Shown piece after piece: positions 8,802 through 16,937 of a stretch of 31,992 nt of DNA. Numbering within the stretch: the first letter of the stretch is position 1; each line of letters begins with the position of its first letter. This DNA is from a candidate division Zixibacteria bacterium SM23_81 (GTDB lineage: Bacteria; SM23-81): positions 1 through 31,992 of the forward strand of contig LJUY01000024.1 in assembly GCA_001304015.1 (NCBI GenBank), in the 5' to 3' direction. The position numbers and the translations under genes are program-made. The notes under the pieces are model-generated. The model ran no database searches, was not told where the DNA came from, and was given only the letters and a program-made list of their open reading frames with translations.

Positions 8802-9365
8802 ATGGTGAGTTTACTTTCTCAGGCGGAGGAGAAATTGCCTAGAGTAGAATCTGAACAATTTGAGCTCGTGGAACGAGTTGTCCATGTCAACCGAGTGGCC
8901 AAGGTTGTCAAGGGTGGGCGTCGATTTGGCTTCAATGCTCTGGTGGCCGTTGGCGATACACAAGGGTACGTGGGTATCGGTCTGGGCAAGGCAAATGAGG
9001 TCTCTGAGGCTATTCGCAAGGGAACGGAGGCCGCCCGCAAAAATCTTATTAAAGTTCCCATCGTGAACGACACCATTCCTCACCGGGTTGTAGGCCGGTT
9101 CTGCGCCTCTAGAGTTTTGCTGAAACCCGCTTCTCCTGGCACCGGGGTTATTGCCGGCGGGCCGGTGAGAGCGATATTGGAGTCGGCCGGGATTAAAAAC
9201 ATTTTAACAAAATGTTTGGGTTCCTCAAATCCTCATAATGTTGTTAAGGCCACCATGCAGGGTCTTAGAGCCCTGGAAGATATCCATTCGGTGGCTAAAA
9301 GAAGGGGTATGAGTCCCCAAAGTTTGCTCAAAAATCTGATCGTTTCTCAGAATCAAGCTGAGTAG
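8802..9365 (+). CDS. rpsE: 30S ribosomal protein S5
   Basis: Protein of 187 residues. The N-terminal double-stranded-RNA-binding-like domain …[33 protein letters not shown]… and C-terminal …[36 protein letters not shown]… are classic S5. S5 acts with S4 at the mRNA entry and in decoding accuracy. About 18 residues precede the usual core start, and the Shine-Dalgarno match is weak, so the exact start is a little uncertain (ATG 8802 or GTG 8805). Confidence 0.96.
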   Translation: MVSLLSQAEEKLPRVESEQFELVERVVHVNRVAKVVKGGRRFGFNALVAVGDTQGYVGIGLGKANEVSEAIRKGTEAARKNLIKVPIVNDTIPHRVVGRFCASRVLLKPASPGTGVIAGGPVRAILESAGIKNILTKCLGSSNPHNVVKATMQGLRALEDIHSVAKRRGMSPQSLLKNLIVSQNQAE

Positions 9366-9408
9366 ATCAAGGGCTATGAGAAGATGGTTGGTACATGGGG
9401 TTTTTAGA

Positions 9409-9591
9409 GTGGCTGGTAAGCTGAAAATCACACAGAAAAAAAGCGCCATCGGGCGACAAAAACGCCAGAAATTAACCATCCGGGCTCTGGGAATTCGGAA
9501 AATGCATCAGAGCGTGGTGCATGAAGACACGCCCCAAATCCGGGGAATGATCCGTAAGGTTTGTCATCTCGTGGAGGTGGAGGAAATTTAG
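9409..9591 (+). CDS. rpmD: 50S ribosomal protein L30
   Basis: GTG 9409 gives 60 residues ([17 protein letters not shown]…), which aligns end to end with the bacterial L30 family, including …[22 protein letters not shown]. An in-frame ATG at 9376 would add 11 residues without family support and has poor binding-site spacing. TGGGG at 9396-9400 may serve as the ribosome binding site. L30 binds 23S rRNA; it is absent in some bacterial lineages, so its presence is informative. Confidence 0.93.
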   Translation: MAGKLKITQKKSAIGRQKRQKLTIRALGIRKMHQSVVHEDTPQIRGMIRKVCHLVEVEEI

Positions 9592-9629
9592 GCAGTCCTT
9601 GCAGCAAACCTGCGTTAGGAGTGGGGAAT

Positions 9630-10070
9630 TTGAAAATAGACGGAGTGATCTTACCACCAAAATCGAGAAAAAGCAGAAAGAGAGTCGGCCGAGGACCAGG
9701 CTCTGGCCATGGACGGTACAGTTGTCGAGGCGTGAAAGGTCAGAAGTCGCGCTCTGGTGCGAAAAAACCACCGTGGTTTGAGGGTGGGCAAATGCCTCTT
9801 CAGAGGAGAGTGCCCAAGAGGGGATTTAAGAATCCCTTTAGGATCCAATACCAGGTGGTCAATCTCTCCCGGTTGCAGGTTTTTAAGAAGGGAAAGCCGG
9901 TTACTCCAGAGTCGCTCCTGGAGAAAAGGCTCATTCGAAAAAAGGAATCTCCAGTGAAAATTCTTGGAAAGGGAGAACTTTCGGCTCCTCTGCACATACG
10001 GGCCCACGCCTTCAGCAAGACGGCCAAGGAAAAGATCGAGTCTGCTGGTGGAAAGTACGAGGTGATCTGA
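9630..10070 (+). CDS. rplO: 50S ribosomal protein L15
   Basis: TTG 9630 gives 146 residues (MKIDGVILPPKSRKSRKRVGRG…), the normal L15 start and length, with AGGAG at 9617-9621 spaced 8 bp. A longer frame from 9561 overlaps rpmD and is not supported. Family features: the Gly-rich RVGRGPGSGHGR…GVKGQKSRSG basic stretch that penetrates 23S rRNA, and the C-terminal …HAFSKTAKEKIESAGGKYEVI. L15 is a late 50S assembly protein. secY starts on the next base after its stop. Confidence 0.95.
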   Translation: MKIDGVILPPKSRKSRKRVGRGPGSGHGRYSCRGVKGQKSRSGAKKPPWFEGGQMPLQRRVPKRGFKNPFRIQYQVVNLSRLQVFKKGKPVTPESLLEKRLIRKKESPVKILGKGELSAPLHIRAHAFSKTAKEKIESAGGKYEVI

Positions 10071-11381
10071 TTGATTAAAAGCATCCAGAGCATTTTCAAG
10101 ATCCCCGAGCTAAGGAGGAGGCTTCTCTTCACCCTGGCGATATTTTTCGTCTATCGAATAGGCGGTCATGTGCCAACGCCAGGAATTAACGCTCAGGCAT
10201 TAGGTCAATTCTTCTCTCAAGCCAGCGGCACCTTATTCGGCCTTTATGACATGTTCGTGGGGGGCTCCTTCAAAAAGATGACCATCTTTGGCCTGGGGAT
10301 TATGCCGTACATCAGCGCCTCCATTATCCTGCAGCTTTTGGGCTCGGTCGTGCCCTATTTCCAGAAGCTTCAGAAGGAAGGCGAGGAAGGCAGGCGAAAG
10401 ATCACCCAGTATACCCGTTACGGGACAGTGGTAATCTCGGCTCTTCAGGCCTACGGGATCAGCGTTTTTCTGGAGAGCATCACAACCCAGGAGGGACAGA
10501 GCATCGTTCTTCACCCCGGCTTCGGCTTTCGGTTACTAACCATGCTCACACTCTGCTCGGGAACGATCTTCATCATGTGGTTGGGTGAGCAGATCACCGA
10601 AAGGGGCATCGGAAACGGCATCTCCTTGATCATCTTCATCGGCATCATCGCCCGTCTCCCAGGCGGCCTGATGAATGAGATCCGACAGGTTCTGGCCGGG
10701 ACTAAAAGGCCCGTTCCAGAATTGTTTTTGGTCTTCTTTCTGATCTTGGCGGTGGCTGCAGTGGTCTTCATCACCCAGGGGAGAAGGCGTGTTCCAGTTC
10801 AGTATGCCAAGCGCGTGATAGGCAGGAAGATGTATGGGGGGCAGAGCACTCACATCCCGCTAAGCGTCAATTCGGCCGGGGTAATTCCAATTATCTTCGC
10901 CTCCTCCATAATGATGGCGCCTCGAACCGTGACGACCTTTTTCCCAAACAGCACTCTTATGCAGACGGTGGGCGAGCTATTCAGTCCCAGCTCAATTCTC
11001 CATATGCTCCTTTTTGGTCTTTTAATCATCTTCTTTGCTTACTTCTATACGGCTATCGTCATCAATCCAATTGATATGGCCGACAATATGCGCAAATACG
11101 GGGGTTTTATTCCCGGTGTGCGACCAGGCAGGAAGACCGCCGAGTATATAGATCGGGTGATGACTCGAATTACTCTGCCAGGAGCTATTTTCTTTGCCCT
11201 TATTGCGGTGATGCCCTTGATTTTAATGCGATCAACCAACATACAGTTCTACTTCGGGGGAACTTCTCTGATCATCGTGGTCGGAGTAGCCATCGATACC
11301 TTACAGCAGATTGAATCTCATCTGTTGATGCGCCATTACGACGGTTTCCTGAAGCGGGGCAAGTTGAGGTCAAGGCGATAA
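10071..11381 (+). CDS. secY: Protein translocase subunit SecY
   Basis: Integral membrane protein of 436 residues with about ten hydrophobic segments, the channel subunit of the SecYEG translocon. The TTG start follows immediately after the rplO stop. Recognisable family segments are …RIGGHVPTPGIN…, the plug-proximal …ASIILQLLGSVVP…, …ITERGIGNGISLIIFIGI…, the cytoplasmic loop …RRRVPVQYAKRV…THIPLSVNSAGVIPIIFASSI…, and …NPIDMADNMRKYGGFIPGVRPG…. SecE and SecG are not in the window. Its position between rplO and adk is standard. Confidence 0.98.
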   Translation: MIKSIQSIFKIPELRRRLLFTLAIFFVYRIGGHVPTPGINAQALGQFFSQASGTLFGLYDMFVGGSFKKMTIFGLGIMPYISASIILQLLGSVVPYFQKLQKEGEEGRRKITQYTRYGTVVISALQAYGISVFLESITTQEGQSIVLHPGFGFRLLTMLTLCSGTIFIMWLGEQITERGIGNGISLIIFIGIIARLPGGLMNEIRQVLAGTKRPVPELFLVFFLILAVAAVVFITQGRRRVPVQYAKRVIGRKMYGGQSTHIPLSVNSAGVIPIIFASSIMMAPRTVTTFFPNSTLMQTVGELFSPSSILHMLLFGLLIIFFAYFYTAIVINPIDMADNMRKYGGFIPGVRPGRKTAEYIDRVMTRITLPGAIFFALIAVMPLILMRSTNIQFYFGGTSLIIVVGVAIDTLQQIESHLLMRHYDGFLKRGKLRSRR

Positions 11382-11407
11382 CAGGCAGAGAAGTCGGAAT
11401 TGTGGAT

Positions 11408-12094
11408 ATGAGGCTAGTTATTCTGGGGCTTCCCGGTTCTGGAAAGGGTACCCAAGGCATCAGGATCAGTGAGGACTTCGGCATTCCTCAAATCTCTACC
11501 GGGGATATTCTTCGCCAGGCGGTGAAAGAAGGGACGGAGTTGGGCCGGAAAGCTGGGCGATATATGGAACAGGGTCAGTTGGTGCCCGATGATCTCATGG
11601 TCGAGTTGGTGGTCCAGAGGTTGGCGAAAGAGGATTGCCGCGCAGGCTTCATATTGGATGGCTTTCCCAGAACTATTCACCAAGCAGAAACCTTAGATGC
11701 TCTTCTAAAAGAAAAAGACATGGTTCTGGATGCTGTCTTAAAACTTCAGGTCAGCGACGAGGCTGTCATTCGACGTCTTTCACACCGTAGGTTGTGTTCT
11801 CGATGTGGCGCCGATTACAATTTGTTAACCAAACCTCCAAAGGAGGAGGGCATCTGTGATCATTGTAGCGGAGGCCTCTACCAGCGGGAGGACGATCGCG
11901 AGGAGACGATCGCCCAGCGACTCCAGGTGTATCACCGCCAGACCAAACCTCTGGAGGCATACTATCGGGACAGTGGGGCTTTGTCTATTTTCGACGCCGA
12001 AAAGGATGTCGAAGAGGTCAGTGCCAATATTAAAGGTGTCCTAAAGTCCTTATCCACTACACAGCTTGCCCAGGGCCCGACTTCGTCAGGATGA
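11408..12094 (+). CDS. adk: Adenylate kinase, zinc-binding LID
   Basis: Catalyses AMP + ATP to 2 ADP in the cytoplasm. ATG 11408 gives 228 residues starting MRLVILGLPGSGKGTQ, with the P-loop at about 7-15; GTG 11402 is an alternative two codons upstream but has poorer spacing. The AMP-binding part has …ISTGDILRQ… and …GFILDGFPRTIHQAETLD…. The LID domain carries C130-x2-C133 and C150-x2-C153, a complete structural zinc site found in many but not all adenylate kinases. The TGA overlaps the map ATG (ATGA). A short tail of ~15 residues extends beyond the family core. Confidence 0.97.
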   Translation: MRLVILGLPGSGKGTQGIRISEDFGIPQISTGDILRQAVKEGTELGRKAGRYMEQGQLVPDDLMVELVVQRLAKEDCRAGFILDGFPRTIHQAETLDALLKEKDMVLDAVLKLQVSDEAVIRRLSHRRLCSRCGADYNLLTKPPKEEGICDHCSGGLYQREDDREETIAQRLQVYHRQTKPLEAYYRDSGALSIFDAEKDVEEVSANIKGVLKSLSTTQLAQGPTSSG

Positions 12095-12837
12095 TTCCTC
12101 TCAAATCGCGCCGTGAGATTGCGCTGATCAAAGAAAGCGGTCGTATTGTCGCTCAAGCCCTTTTGCTGGCCTGCCAAAGAACCCGACCGGGTATGACAAC
12201 GAGTGAGCTCAATGCGATCCTGGAAAAATTTATTATCAGCCAGGGTGGAAAACCAGCCTTTAAGGGTTTCCGTGGTTTTCCGGCCAGCACTTGTATCTCT
12301 GTAAACGAGGAGGTCGTGCACGGCATCCCCGGAAGTCGTCTCCTCAAAGAGGGCGATCTGGTCAGCGTCGACATCGGCGTCGAGAAAAATGCTTATTTTG
12401 GAGATGGGGCTGTGACCTTCGGCGTTGGCTCCCTCTCCTCTCAGGCTAGAGATCTTGTGGAGACCTGTCAGCAGGCATTATCAGCGGGTATAGAAAAAGC
12501 CAGGGTAGGGGCAAGGCTCTCCGACATATCTCATGCGGTGCAGAGCCTTACAGAATCAAGAGGATTCAGTGTCGTTCGAGATCTGGTCGGCCACGGCATT
12601 GGAAAACAGATGCACGAAGACCCTCAGGTGGCCAATTTCGGCCCTCCCGGCAAGGGACCGCGGTTGCAGAGTGGCATGGTTTTGGCTATCGAGCCCATGA
12701 TCACGGCTGGACATCATGCAGTGGCAACATTAGAGGACAACTGGACTGTGGTCACTACGGATGGGTCCTTAGCTGCCCACTACGAGCATACAGTGGCCAT
12801 CACCGAGGATGGCCCTGTCATCATGACAAGAGGATAG
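12091..12837 (+). CDS. map: Type I methionine aminopeptidase
   Basis: Removes the initiator methionine from nascent proteins. The 248 residues contain all expected metal ligands: D94 (SVDIG), D105 (FGDGA), H168 (GHGIG), E201 (EPM) and E232 (YEHT), plus catalytic H77 (VVHGIP) and H175. Length and layout match type I enzymes without an N-terminal extension. ATG overlaps the adk stop by 4 bp, suggesting coupled translation, and infA follows 4 bp later. Confidence 0.97.
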   Translation: MIPLKSRREIALIKESGRIVAQALLLACQRTRPGMTTSELNAILEKFIISQGGKPAFKGFRGFPASTCISVNEEVVHGIPGSRLLKEGDLVSVDIGVEKNAYFGDGAVTFGVGSLSSQARDLVETCQQALSAGIEKARVGARLSDISHAVQSLTESRGFSVVRDLVGHGIGKQMHEDPQVANFGPPGKGPRLQSGMVLAIEPMITAGHHAVATLEDNWTVVTTDGSLAAHYEHTVAITEDGPVIMTRG

Positions 12838-12841
12838 CTTT

Positions 12842-13060
12842 ATGGCAAAAGAGGAGACGGTGCAGGCAGAAGGCGTTGTGGTTGAGCATTTGCCCAATGC
12901 CATGTTCCGTGTGGAACTGGAGAATGGTCACCGCGTTCTGGCTCACATCTCCGGAAAGATGAGGATGCACTTCATCAAGATACTGCCTGGCGATAAGGTA
13001 ACTGTAGAGCTCTCGCCGTACGACCTGAGCCGGGGAAGAATTGTCTATCGTTATAAGTAA
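12842..13060 (+). CDS. infA: Translation initiation factor IF-1
   Basis: Protein of 72 residues, the exact IF-1 length, with an OB fold: [20 protein letters not shown], …[20 protein letters not shown]…, …[25 protein letters not shown]. It binds the 30S A site during initiation. GAGGA of the map 3' end acts as the binding site. Its position between map and rpmJ is the standard one. Confidence 0.98.
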   Translation: MAKEETVQAEGVVVEHLPNAMFRVELENGHRVLAHISGKMRMHFIKILPGDKVTVELSPYDLSRGRIVYRYK

Positions 13061-13121
13061 CAGGAAATTATCAGAAAATTAGTGCCTCGACGATCTGGAT
13101 CTGATGGAGGGAGAATTTGTT

Positions 13122-13235
13122 ATGAAGGTACGGGCTTCCGTGAAAAAGGTGTGTGAACACTGTAAGCTAGTTCGGCGCAAAGGCGTACTTTACGTCATTT
13201 GTCGAAATCCGAGGCACAAACAGAGGCAAGGATAA
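13122..13235 (+). CDS. rpmJ: 50S ribosomal protein L36, zinc form
   Basis: Small gene of 37 codons plus stop: [20 protein letters not shown]…. It has the zinc ligands C11, C14, C27 and H32 of the zinc-binding L36 paralogue. GGAGGGAG at 13107-13114 precedes the ATG at good spacing. L36 is the smallest 50S protein and stabilises 23S rRNA near the L16 region. It is 61 bp after infA and 28 bp before rpsM. Confidence 0.96.
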   Translation: MKVRASVKKVCEHCKLVRRKGVLYVICRNPRHKQRQG

Positions 13236-13263
13236 CATCTGAGGTGCGAAGAAGGAGGTCAGA

Positions 13264-13635
13264 TTGGCTAGGATAGCCGGCGTCGATTTGCCCAAGAACA
13301 AGCGTGTGGAGGTGGCTCTCACCTATATCTTTGGGATTGGTCGCTCTTCAGCACGAAAGATTCTGGCTTCTACCGGTGTGAGTCCCGATACTCGGGTGCA
13401 CAAGTTGACTGAAGAAGAAGTCACTTTGCTCCGGTCTAAAATCGAGTCGGATCATAAGGTAGAGGGAAGTCTCCGGGGCGAGATCGCTATGAACATCAAG
13501 AGACTTATGGATATCGGCTGCTATCGGGGACTCCGGCATCGCAGGGGATTGCCCGTTCGTGGGCAACGCACCAGCACCAATGCGAGGACTCGCAAAGGCC
13601 CCAGAAGGACCATTGGAGCAAAGAGAAAGAAATAG
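13264..13635 (+). CDS. rpsM: 30S ribosomal protein S13
   Basis: Protein of 123 residues starting at TTG behind AAGGAGG (13253-13259). The pattern [26 protein letters not shown], …[49 protein letters not shown] is nearly universal for S13. S13 forms bridges to the 50S subunit and contacts P-site tRNA. It opens the alpha-operon part of the cluster. Confidence 0.98.
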   Translation: MARIAGVDLPKNKRVEVALTYIFGIGRSSARKILASTGVSPDTRVHKLTEEEVTLLRSKIESDHKVEGSLRGEIAMNIKRLMDIGCYRGLRHRRGLPVRGQRTSTNARTRKGPRRTIGAKRKK

Positions 13636-13683
13636 ATTTCACGGAGTCTCACATTGCGCTGTACCTAGAGAGGGGGTACTTCA

Positions 13684-14070
13684 TTGGCCCAGAAAAAGCG
13701 AGGATCGAAGCGCAAGGAAAAAGTGGATGCTTCCGGTATCGCTCACATAAAGGCGACATTTAACAACACTCTAGTGACCCTCACCGACCGGAAGGGCAAC
13801 GTCATCTCCTGGGCTTCTGCTGGGACTATCGGGTATAAAGGGTCTCGAAAGAGCACTCCTTTTGCTGCTCAGCTGGCAGCCGAAGCATCAGCGAAAGAGG
13901 CTATGGATCTTGGATTACGCAAGATTGAAGTTCGGGTCAAGGGTCCGGGATCTGGGAGAGAGGCCGCCATCCGTTCTTTGCAGGCAGCAGGTTTAGAAAT
14001 AGAAGCCATCAAGGATGTCACCCCAATTCCGCATAATGGTTGCAGACCTCCTAAGAGAAGAAGAGTGTGA
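13684..14070 (+). CDS. rpsK: 30S ribosomal protein S11
   Basis: Protein of 128 residues with a TTG start behind GAGAGGGGG. Conserved segments: …[46 protein letters not shown]… and …[21 protein letters not shown]11 lies on the 30S platform near the E site and the mRNA path. It is in standard order between rpsM and rpsD. Confidence 0.98.
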   Translation: MAQKKRGSKRKEKVDASGIAHIKATFNNTLVTLTDRKGNVISWASAGTIGYKGSRKSTPFAAQLAAEASAKEAMDLGLRKIEVRVKGPGSGREAAIRSLQAAGLEIEAIKDVTPIPHNGCRPPKRRRV

Positions 14071-14109
14071 CGGGCCAGAGGGAGGTTTTTTAGTCAAGAA
14101 GGAGGAAAT

Positions 14110-14739
14110 ATGGCCAGGTATACAGCCGCCAATTGCCGACTCTGTCGTCGAGAGGGAGCTAAGCTTTTTCTGAAAGGCAGGCGGTGCTTCACAGACAAAT
14201 GTGCCTTTGAGAAGAGAGATTACGCCCCGGGCCAGCGCAGTCGTTATGCTCGCAGGAAAGTTTCCAATTACGGTATCCAATTGCGCGAGAAGCAGAAAGT
14301 CCGTCGAGCTTACGGTATTTTTGAAAGACAATTTCGGGGATATTACGAAAAGGCCGCTCGGGCGAAAGGGATCACCGGTGAAAACCTCCTGCTGCTTCTT
14401 GAGAGAAGGCTGGACAATATCGTCTATCGTCTCGGATTTGCACCCTCCAGAAAGGCAGCCCGGCAGCTGGTGAGACATGGCCATTTCATGGTGAACGATC
14501 GTAAGGTGGATATTCCCTCCTATCAGGTCAACCTGGGCGATGTCATCCAGGTTCAGAAGAATAGCCGTGACTTTGCCGCTATTCATGATTCTCTGAAGGA
14601 CGCAGGCCGCAGACCGGAGCTATCCTGGCTGCGTTTAGATAAGGTGAATCTTCGAGGTGAACTTCTTCAATTTCCCTCGCGGGAAGATATTGGCATGCCA
14701 TTCGAGGAACAGCTCATCGTGGCATTATATTCTAAATAA
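14110..14739 (+). CDS. rpsD: 30S ribosomal protein S4, zinc form
   Basis: Protein of 209 residues with the zinc-type N-terminus, C9-x2-C12 and C26-x4-C31, followed by the S4 RNA-binding domain …[45 protein letters not shown]…. S4 starts 30S assembly and controls decoding fidelity; in E. coli it represses the alpha operon. AAGGAGG precedes the ATG. Downstream 80 bp separate it from rpoA. Confidence 0.98.
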   Translation: MARYTAANCRLCRREGAKLFLKGRRCFTDKCAFEKRDYAPGQRSRYARRKVSNYGIQLREKQKVRRAYGIFERQFRGYYEKAARAKGITGENLLLLLERRLDNIVYRLGFAPSRKAARQLVRHGHFMVNDRKVDIPSYQVNLGDVIQVQKNSRDFAAIHDSLKDAGRRPELSWLRLDKVNLRGELLQFPSREDIGMPFEEQLIVALYSK

Positions 14740-14819
14740 ACCGTGTGACGATCTTATTTGATGGGGTATTTCCCAGACAGGATTTTAAGACCACCGTCAC
14801 TATCAGGGGGCTGGATCGC

Positions 14820-15809
14820 ATGATATGGAGAAGTCTTCAGATGCCGAAAGGTGTCGAGTTGGACAAGGAGTCCGCCACCGATAGGTATGGAAAGTTCATC
14901 ATAGAGCCTTTGGAGCGAGGATTCGGTGTGACCCTTGGCAACTCCCTGCGCAGAGCTCTGCTTTCTGCACTTCAGGGAGCGGCCGTCACGGCCCTCCGTA
15001 TTGAGGGGGTTATGCACGAGTTCGATACGATTCCGGGAGTAATCGAGGACGTGACCGAGATCGTGCTCAATTTCAAGGAACTGAGATTGAAGCTTCACGC
15101 CGATCGATCCAAGAGAGTAATACTGGATGTGGATCACAAAGGAGAGGTGAAGGCTAAGGATATTCAGGCCGATGCCGACGTGGAGATTCTTAATCCAGAA
15201 CTACATCTGTTTACCTTGACCGAGGATAATAAAGTCCACATGGACATCGATATCGGATGCGGCCGGGGATATGTGACCAGCGAACAAAACAAGAGGCCGG
15301 ATCAGCCTTTGGGGACCATCCCGCTGGATTCTATCTTTACGCCGGTTATCAAGGTGAATTATGAAGTGGAGAATACGCGGGTCGGTCGAAGAACCGATTA
15401 TGATAAACTCATCTTGGAGATAATAACAGATTCGAGCCTGAATCCCCAAAATGCCTTGAGTTTTGCTGCGAAGATATTAAAGGATCATCTGCAGATGTTC
15501 ATCACCTTTGAGAAAGAACCCGAGATGGCACCGGAGGAGGAAATCGATGAGGAGACCATTCGGATCCGGAGCTTGCTGAAAATGAAGGTGGATGAGCTGG
15601 AGCTTTCGGTACGTTCCAGTAATTGTCTAAAAGCCGCGGAAATAAAAAGCTTGGAAGATCTCGTTCAAAAGACAGAGGCAGACATGTTGAAGTACAGGAA
15701 CTTCGGTAGAAAGTCTCTCTCCGAACTGCAAGGCATCTTGGAAAAGCTGGGGCTTACCTTTGGGATGGAAGTTCAAAAGTATAAAGATCCATATCTTGAG
15801 GCCGTTTAA
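14820..15809 (+). CDS. rpoA: RNA polymerase alpha subunit
   Basis: ATG 14820 gives 329 residues (MIWRSLQMPKGVELDKE…), the usual size; a GTG at 14745 in frame would add 25 unconserved residues, whereas GGGGG at 14806-14810 fits ATG 14820. The N-terminal dimerisation domain shows …KFIIEPLERGFGVTLGNSLRRALLSALQGAAVTALRIEGVMHEFDTIPGV…, and after a linker (…FEKEPEMAPEEEIDEET…) the C-terminal domain …VDELELSVRSSNCLKAAEIKSLEDLV…NFGRKSLSELQ…LGLTFGM carries the DNA- and activator-binding surface. Located between rpsD and rplQ as in most bacteria. Confidence 0.98.
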   Translation: MIWRSLQMPKGVELDKESATDRYGKFIIEPLERGFGVTLGNSLRRALLSALQGAAVTALRIEGVMHEFDTIPGVIEDVTEIVLNFKELRLKLHADRSKRVILDVDHKGEVKAKDIQADADVEILNPELHLFTLTEDNKVHMDIDIGCGRGYVTSEQNKRPDQPLGTIPLDSIFTPVIKVNYEVENTRVGRRTDYDKLILEIITDSSLNPQNALSFAAKILKDHLQMFITFEKEPEMAPEEEIDEETIRIRSLLKMKVDELELSVRSSNCLKAAEIKSLEDLVQKTEADMLKYRNFGRKSLSELQGILEKLGLTFGMEVQKYKDPYLEAV

Positions 15810-15860
15810 GCATAGACTCGCATCCGGCACCTTTTCACGAAACATTGATGGGCGATTCAG

Positions 15861-16427
15861 ATGAGACACAACCAAAAGAAGAAACATCTCGGGCGCACCG
15901 CGAGCCATCGAAGGGCTATGCTGGCCAACCTGGTGACGTCCCTTTTCGAGAGAGGCCGTATTCGGACCACTCAAGCCAAGGCCAAGGAGGGGCGCAAGTT
16001 AGCGGAGAGGCTTATTACCTCTGCCAAGAAAGGGGATCTTCACGCCCGCCGGCAGGTCCTGAGAACAGTGCACGCTAAAGCTGTGGTGAAAAGGCTGTTC
16101 GATGAGATAGGCCCTCGGTTTGCCAATCGCAATGGGGGGTATACACGAATTGTGAAGTTGGGTCCCAGGCTTGGCGATCGGGCTCCTATGGTTCTTTTTG
16201 AGCTTCTGGGGGAGCCGGTGGTTTCGAAAGACAAGGAAGAAAAGAAGAAGAAAGAAAGGCCATCTGCAGAAAAGAAGAGCGTCAAGGAAGCAGCGAAAAC
16301 GGGAAAAGGAAAAGCTCGTTCGAAAAAAGAGGTGGCCAAGAGGACCCCCAAAATCCCTGCTTCACCGGCAGCCAGCAAGAAGGCAAAGGCCAAAACGAAA
16401 ACTTCTAAAACGACTCCAAAGGGATAG
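15861..16427 (+). CDS. rplQ: 50S ribosomal protein L17 with basic C-terminal tail
   Basis: Residues 1-121 are a complete L17 ([37 protein letters not shown]…, ending …[18 protein letters not shown]). Bacterial L17 commonly has about 115-130 residues; here a further ~67 residues form a lysine-rich, alanine/serine/threonine/proline low-complexity tail, strongly basic and probably disordered. L17 sits near the tunnel exit, so the tail could contact rRNA or nascent-chain factors, but this is inference. It is the last gene of the cluster and is followed by a hairpin terminator. Confidence 0.95.
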   Translation: MRHNQKKKHLGRTASHRRAMLANLVTSLFERGRIRTTQAKAKEGRKLAERLITSAKKGDLHARRQVLRTVHAKAVVKRLFDEIGPRFANRNGGYTRIVKLGPRLGDRAPMVLFELLGEPVVSKDKEEKKKKERPSAEKKSVKEAAKTGKGKARSKKEVAKRTPKIPASPAASKKAKAKTKTSKTTPKG

Positions 16428-16453
16428 ATCTTTCCAAGTCTTTGAAGTAATTC

Positions 16454-16486
16454 AAAGGGCAACAATATACGTTGCCCTTTCTTTTT
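16454..16486 (+). terminator. Rho-independent terminator after rplQ
   Basis: A perfect 10-bp stem (AAAGGGCAAC at 16454-16463 with GTTGCCCTTT at 16471-16480), 7-nt loop, followed by CTTTTTG. It lies 26 bp after the rplQ stop and is the first clear intrinsic terminator in the window, marking the end of the ribosomal supercluster. Confidence 0.9.
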
Positions 16487-16503
16487 GTCGTTTTCGAAAC
16501 CGG

Positions 16504-16532
16504 TTGACAAGCTGGGCCAAAGGTATTATTTT
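16504..16532 (+). promoter_or_regulatory. Sigma70-like promoter for the clpB operon
   Basis: TTGACA (16504-16509), 17-bp spacer, TATTTT (16527-16532), just downstream of the rplQ terminator and 75 bp before the small gene preceding clpB. No CIRCE inverted repeat (TTAGCACTC/GAGTGCTAA) is present nearby, so any heat-shock control would use another mechanism. Confidence 0.6.
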
Positions 16533-16607
16533 TTTATGCGGACATCGAGTGTTCCAAATTGCCCCAACGCAACGCCAGGGGTATGATCTTAAAGCTAAAG
16601 GTTGGTT

Positions 16608-16937
16608 ATGTTTATATCAAAGTGGGACCACGTCGTGGAGGAAGTACAGGAAGAGCAGCATCAATGGGAAGCTCGCTCATATCAAGCTCTCCGTAATATG
16701 CTCGGCTATTGTCAGGCTCGCGTAATTCAGCTCGCCGATCAGCGCCGATATCTGGATTTTCAATCGCGGCAACAGCATGATTTATTTGGACTCCTGGAGA
16801 CCTGGCAGAGATTAGAGCGAGTTCAGCATAACTTTCGTCGTTTCTCAGAGAAGTGCCTGTTGATTAAAGTGGAGATAGCCAGGAGAGAAAATCGTCATAG
16901 GGAAAAGCCCAATAGGGGGCAATGCTATGAGACTTGA
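16608..16937 (+). CDS. Uncharacterised small protein translationally coupled to ClpB
   Basis: Protein of 109 residues from ATG 16608, preceded by AAAGG at 16597-16601; a TTG at 16602 is in frame but less likely. I do not recognise the family. The sequence ([20 protein letters not shown]… to …[19 protein letters not shown]…) is rich in Q, E, R and aromatic residues, without membrane segments or signal peptide, and looks entirely alpha-helical with likely coiled-coil stretches at about 10-45 and 65-95. It is neither MerR/HspR-like nor CbpM-like by eye. The stop overlaps the clpB start by 11 bp and both share one promoter. This suggests a role together with the ClpB disaggregase, such as adaptor or regulator, but that is inference from position only. 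Confidence 0.7.
   Translation: MFISKWDHVVEEVQEEQHQWEARSYQALRNMLGYCQARVIQLADQRRYLDFQSRQQHDLFGLLETWQRLERVQHNFRRFSEKCLLIKVEIARRENRHREKPNRGQCYET

Noticed and set aside
16500-16607. CIRCE or HAIR-type heat-shock operator before the clpB operon
   Set aside because: No inverted repeat matching TTAGCACTC-N9-GAGTGCTAA or CTTGAGT-type sites was found.
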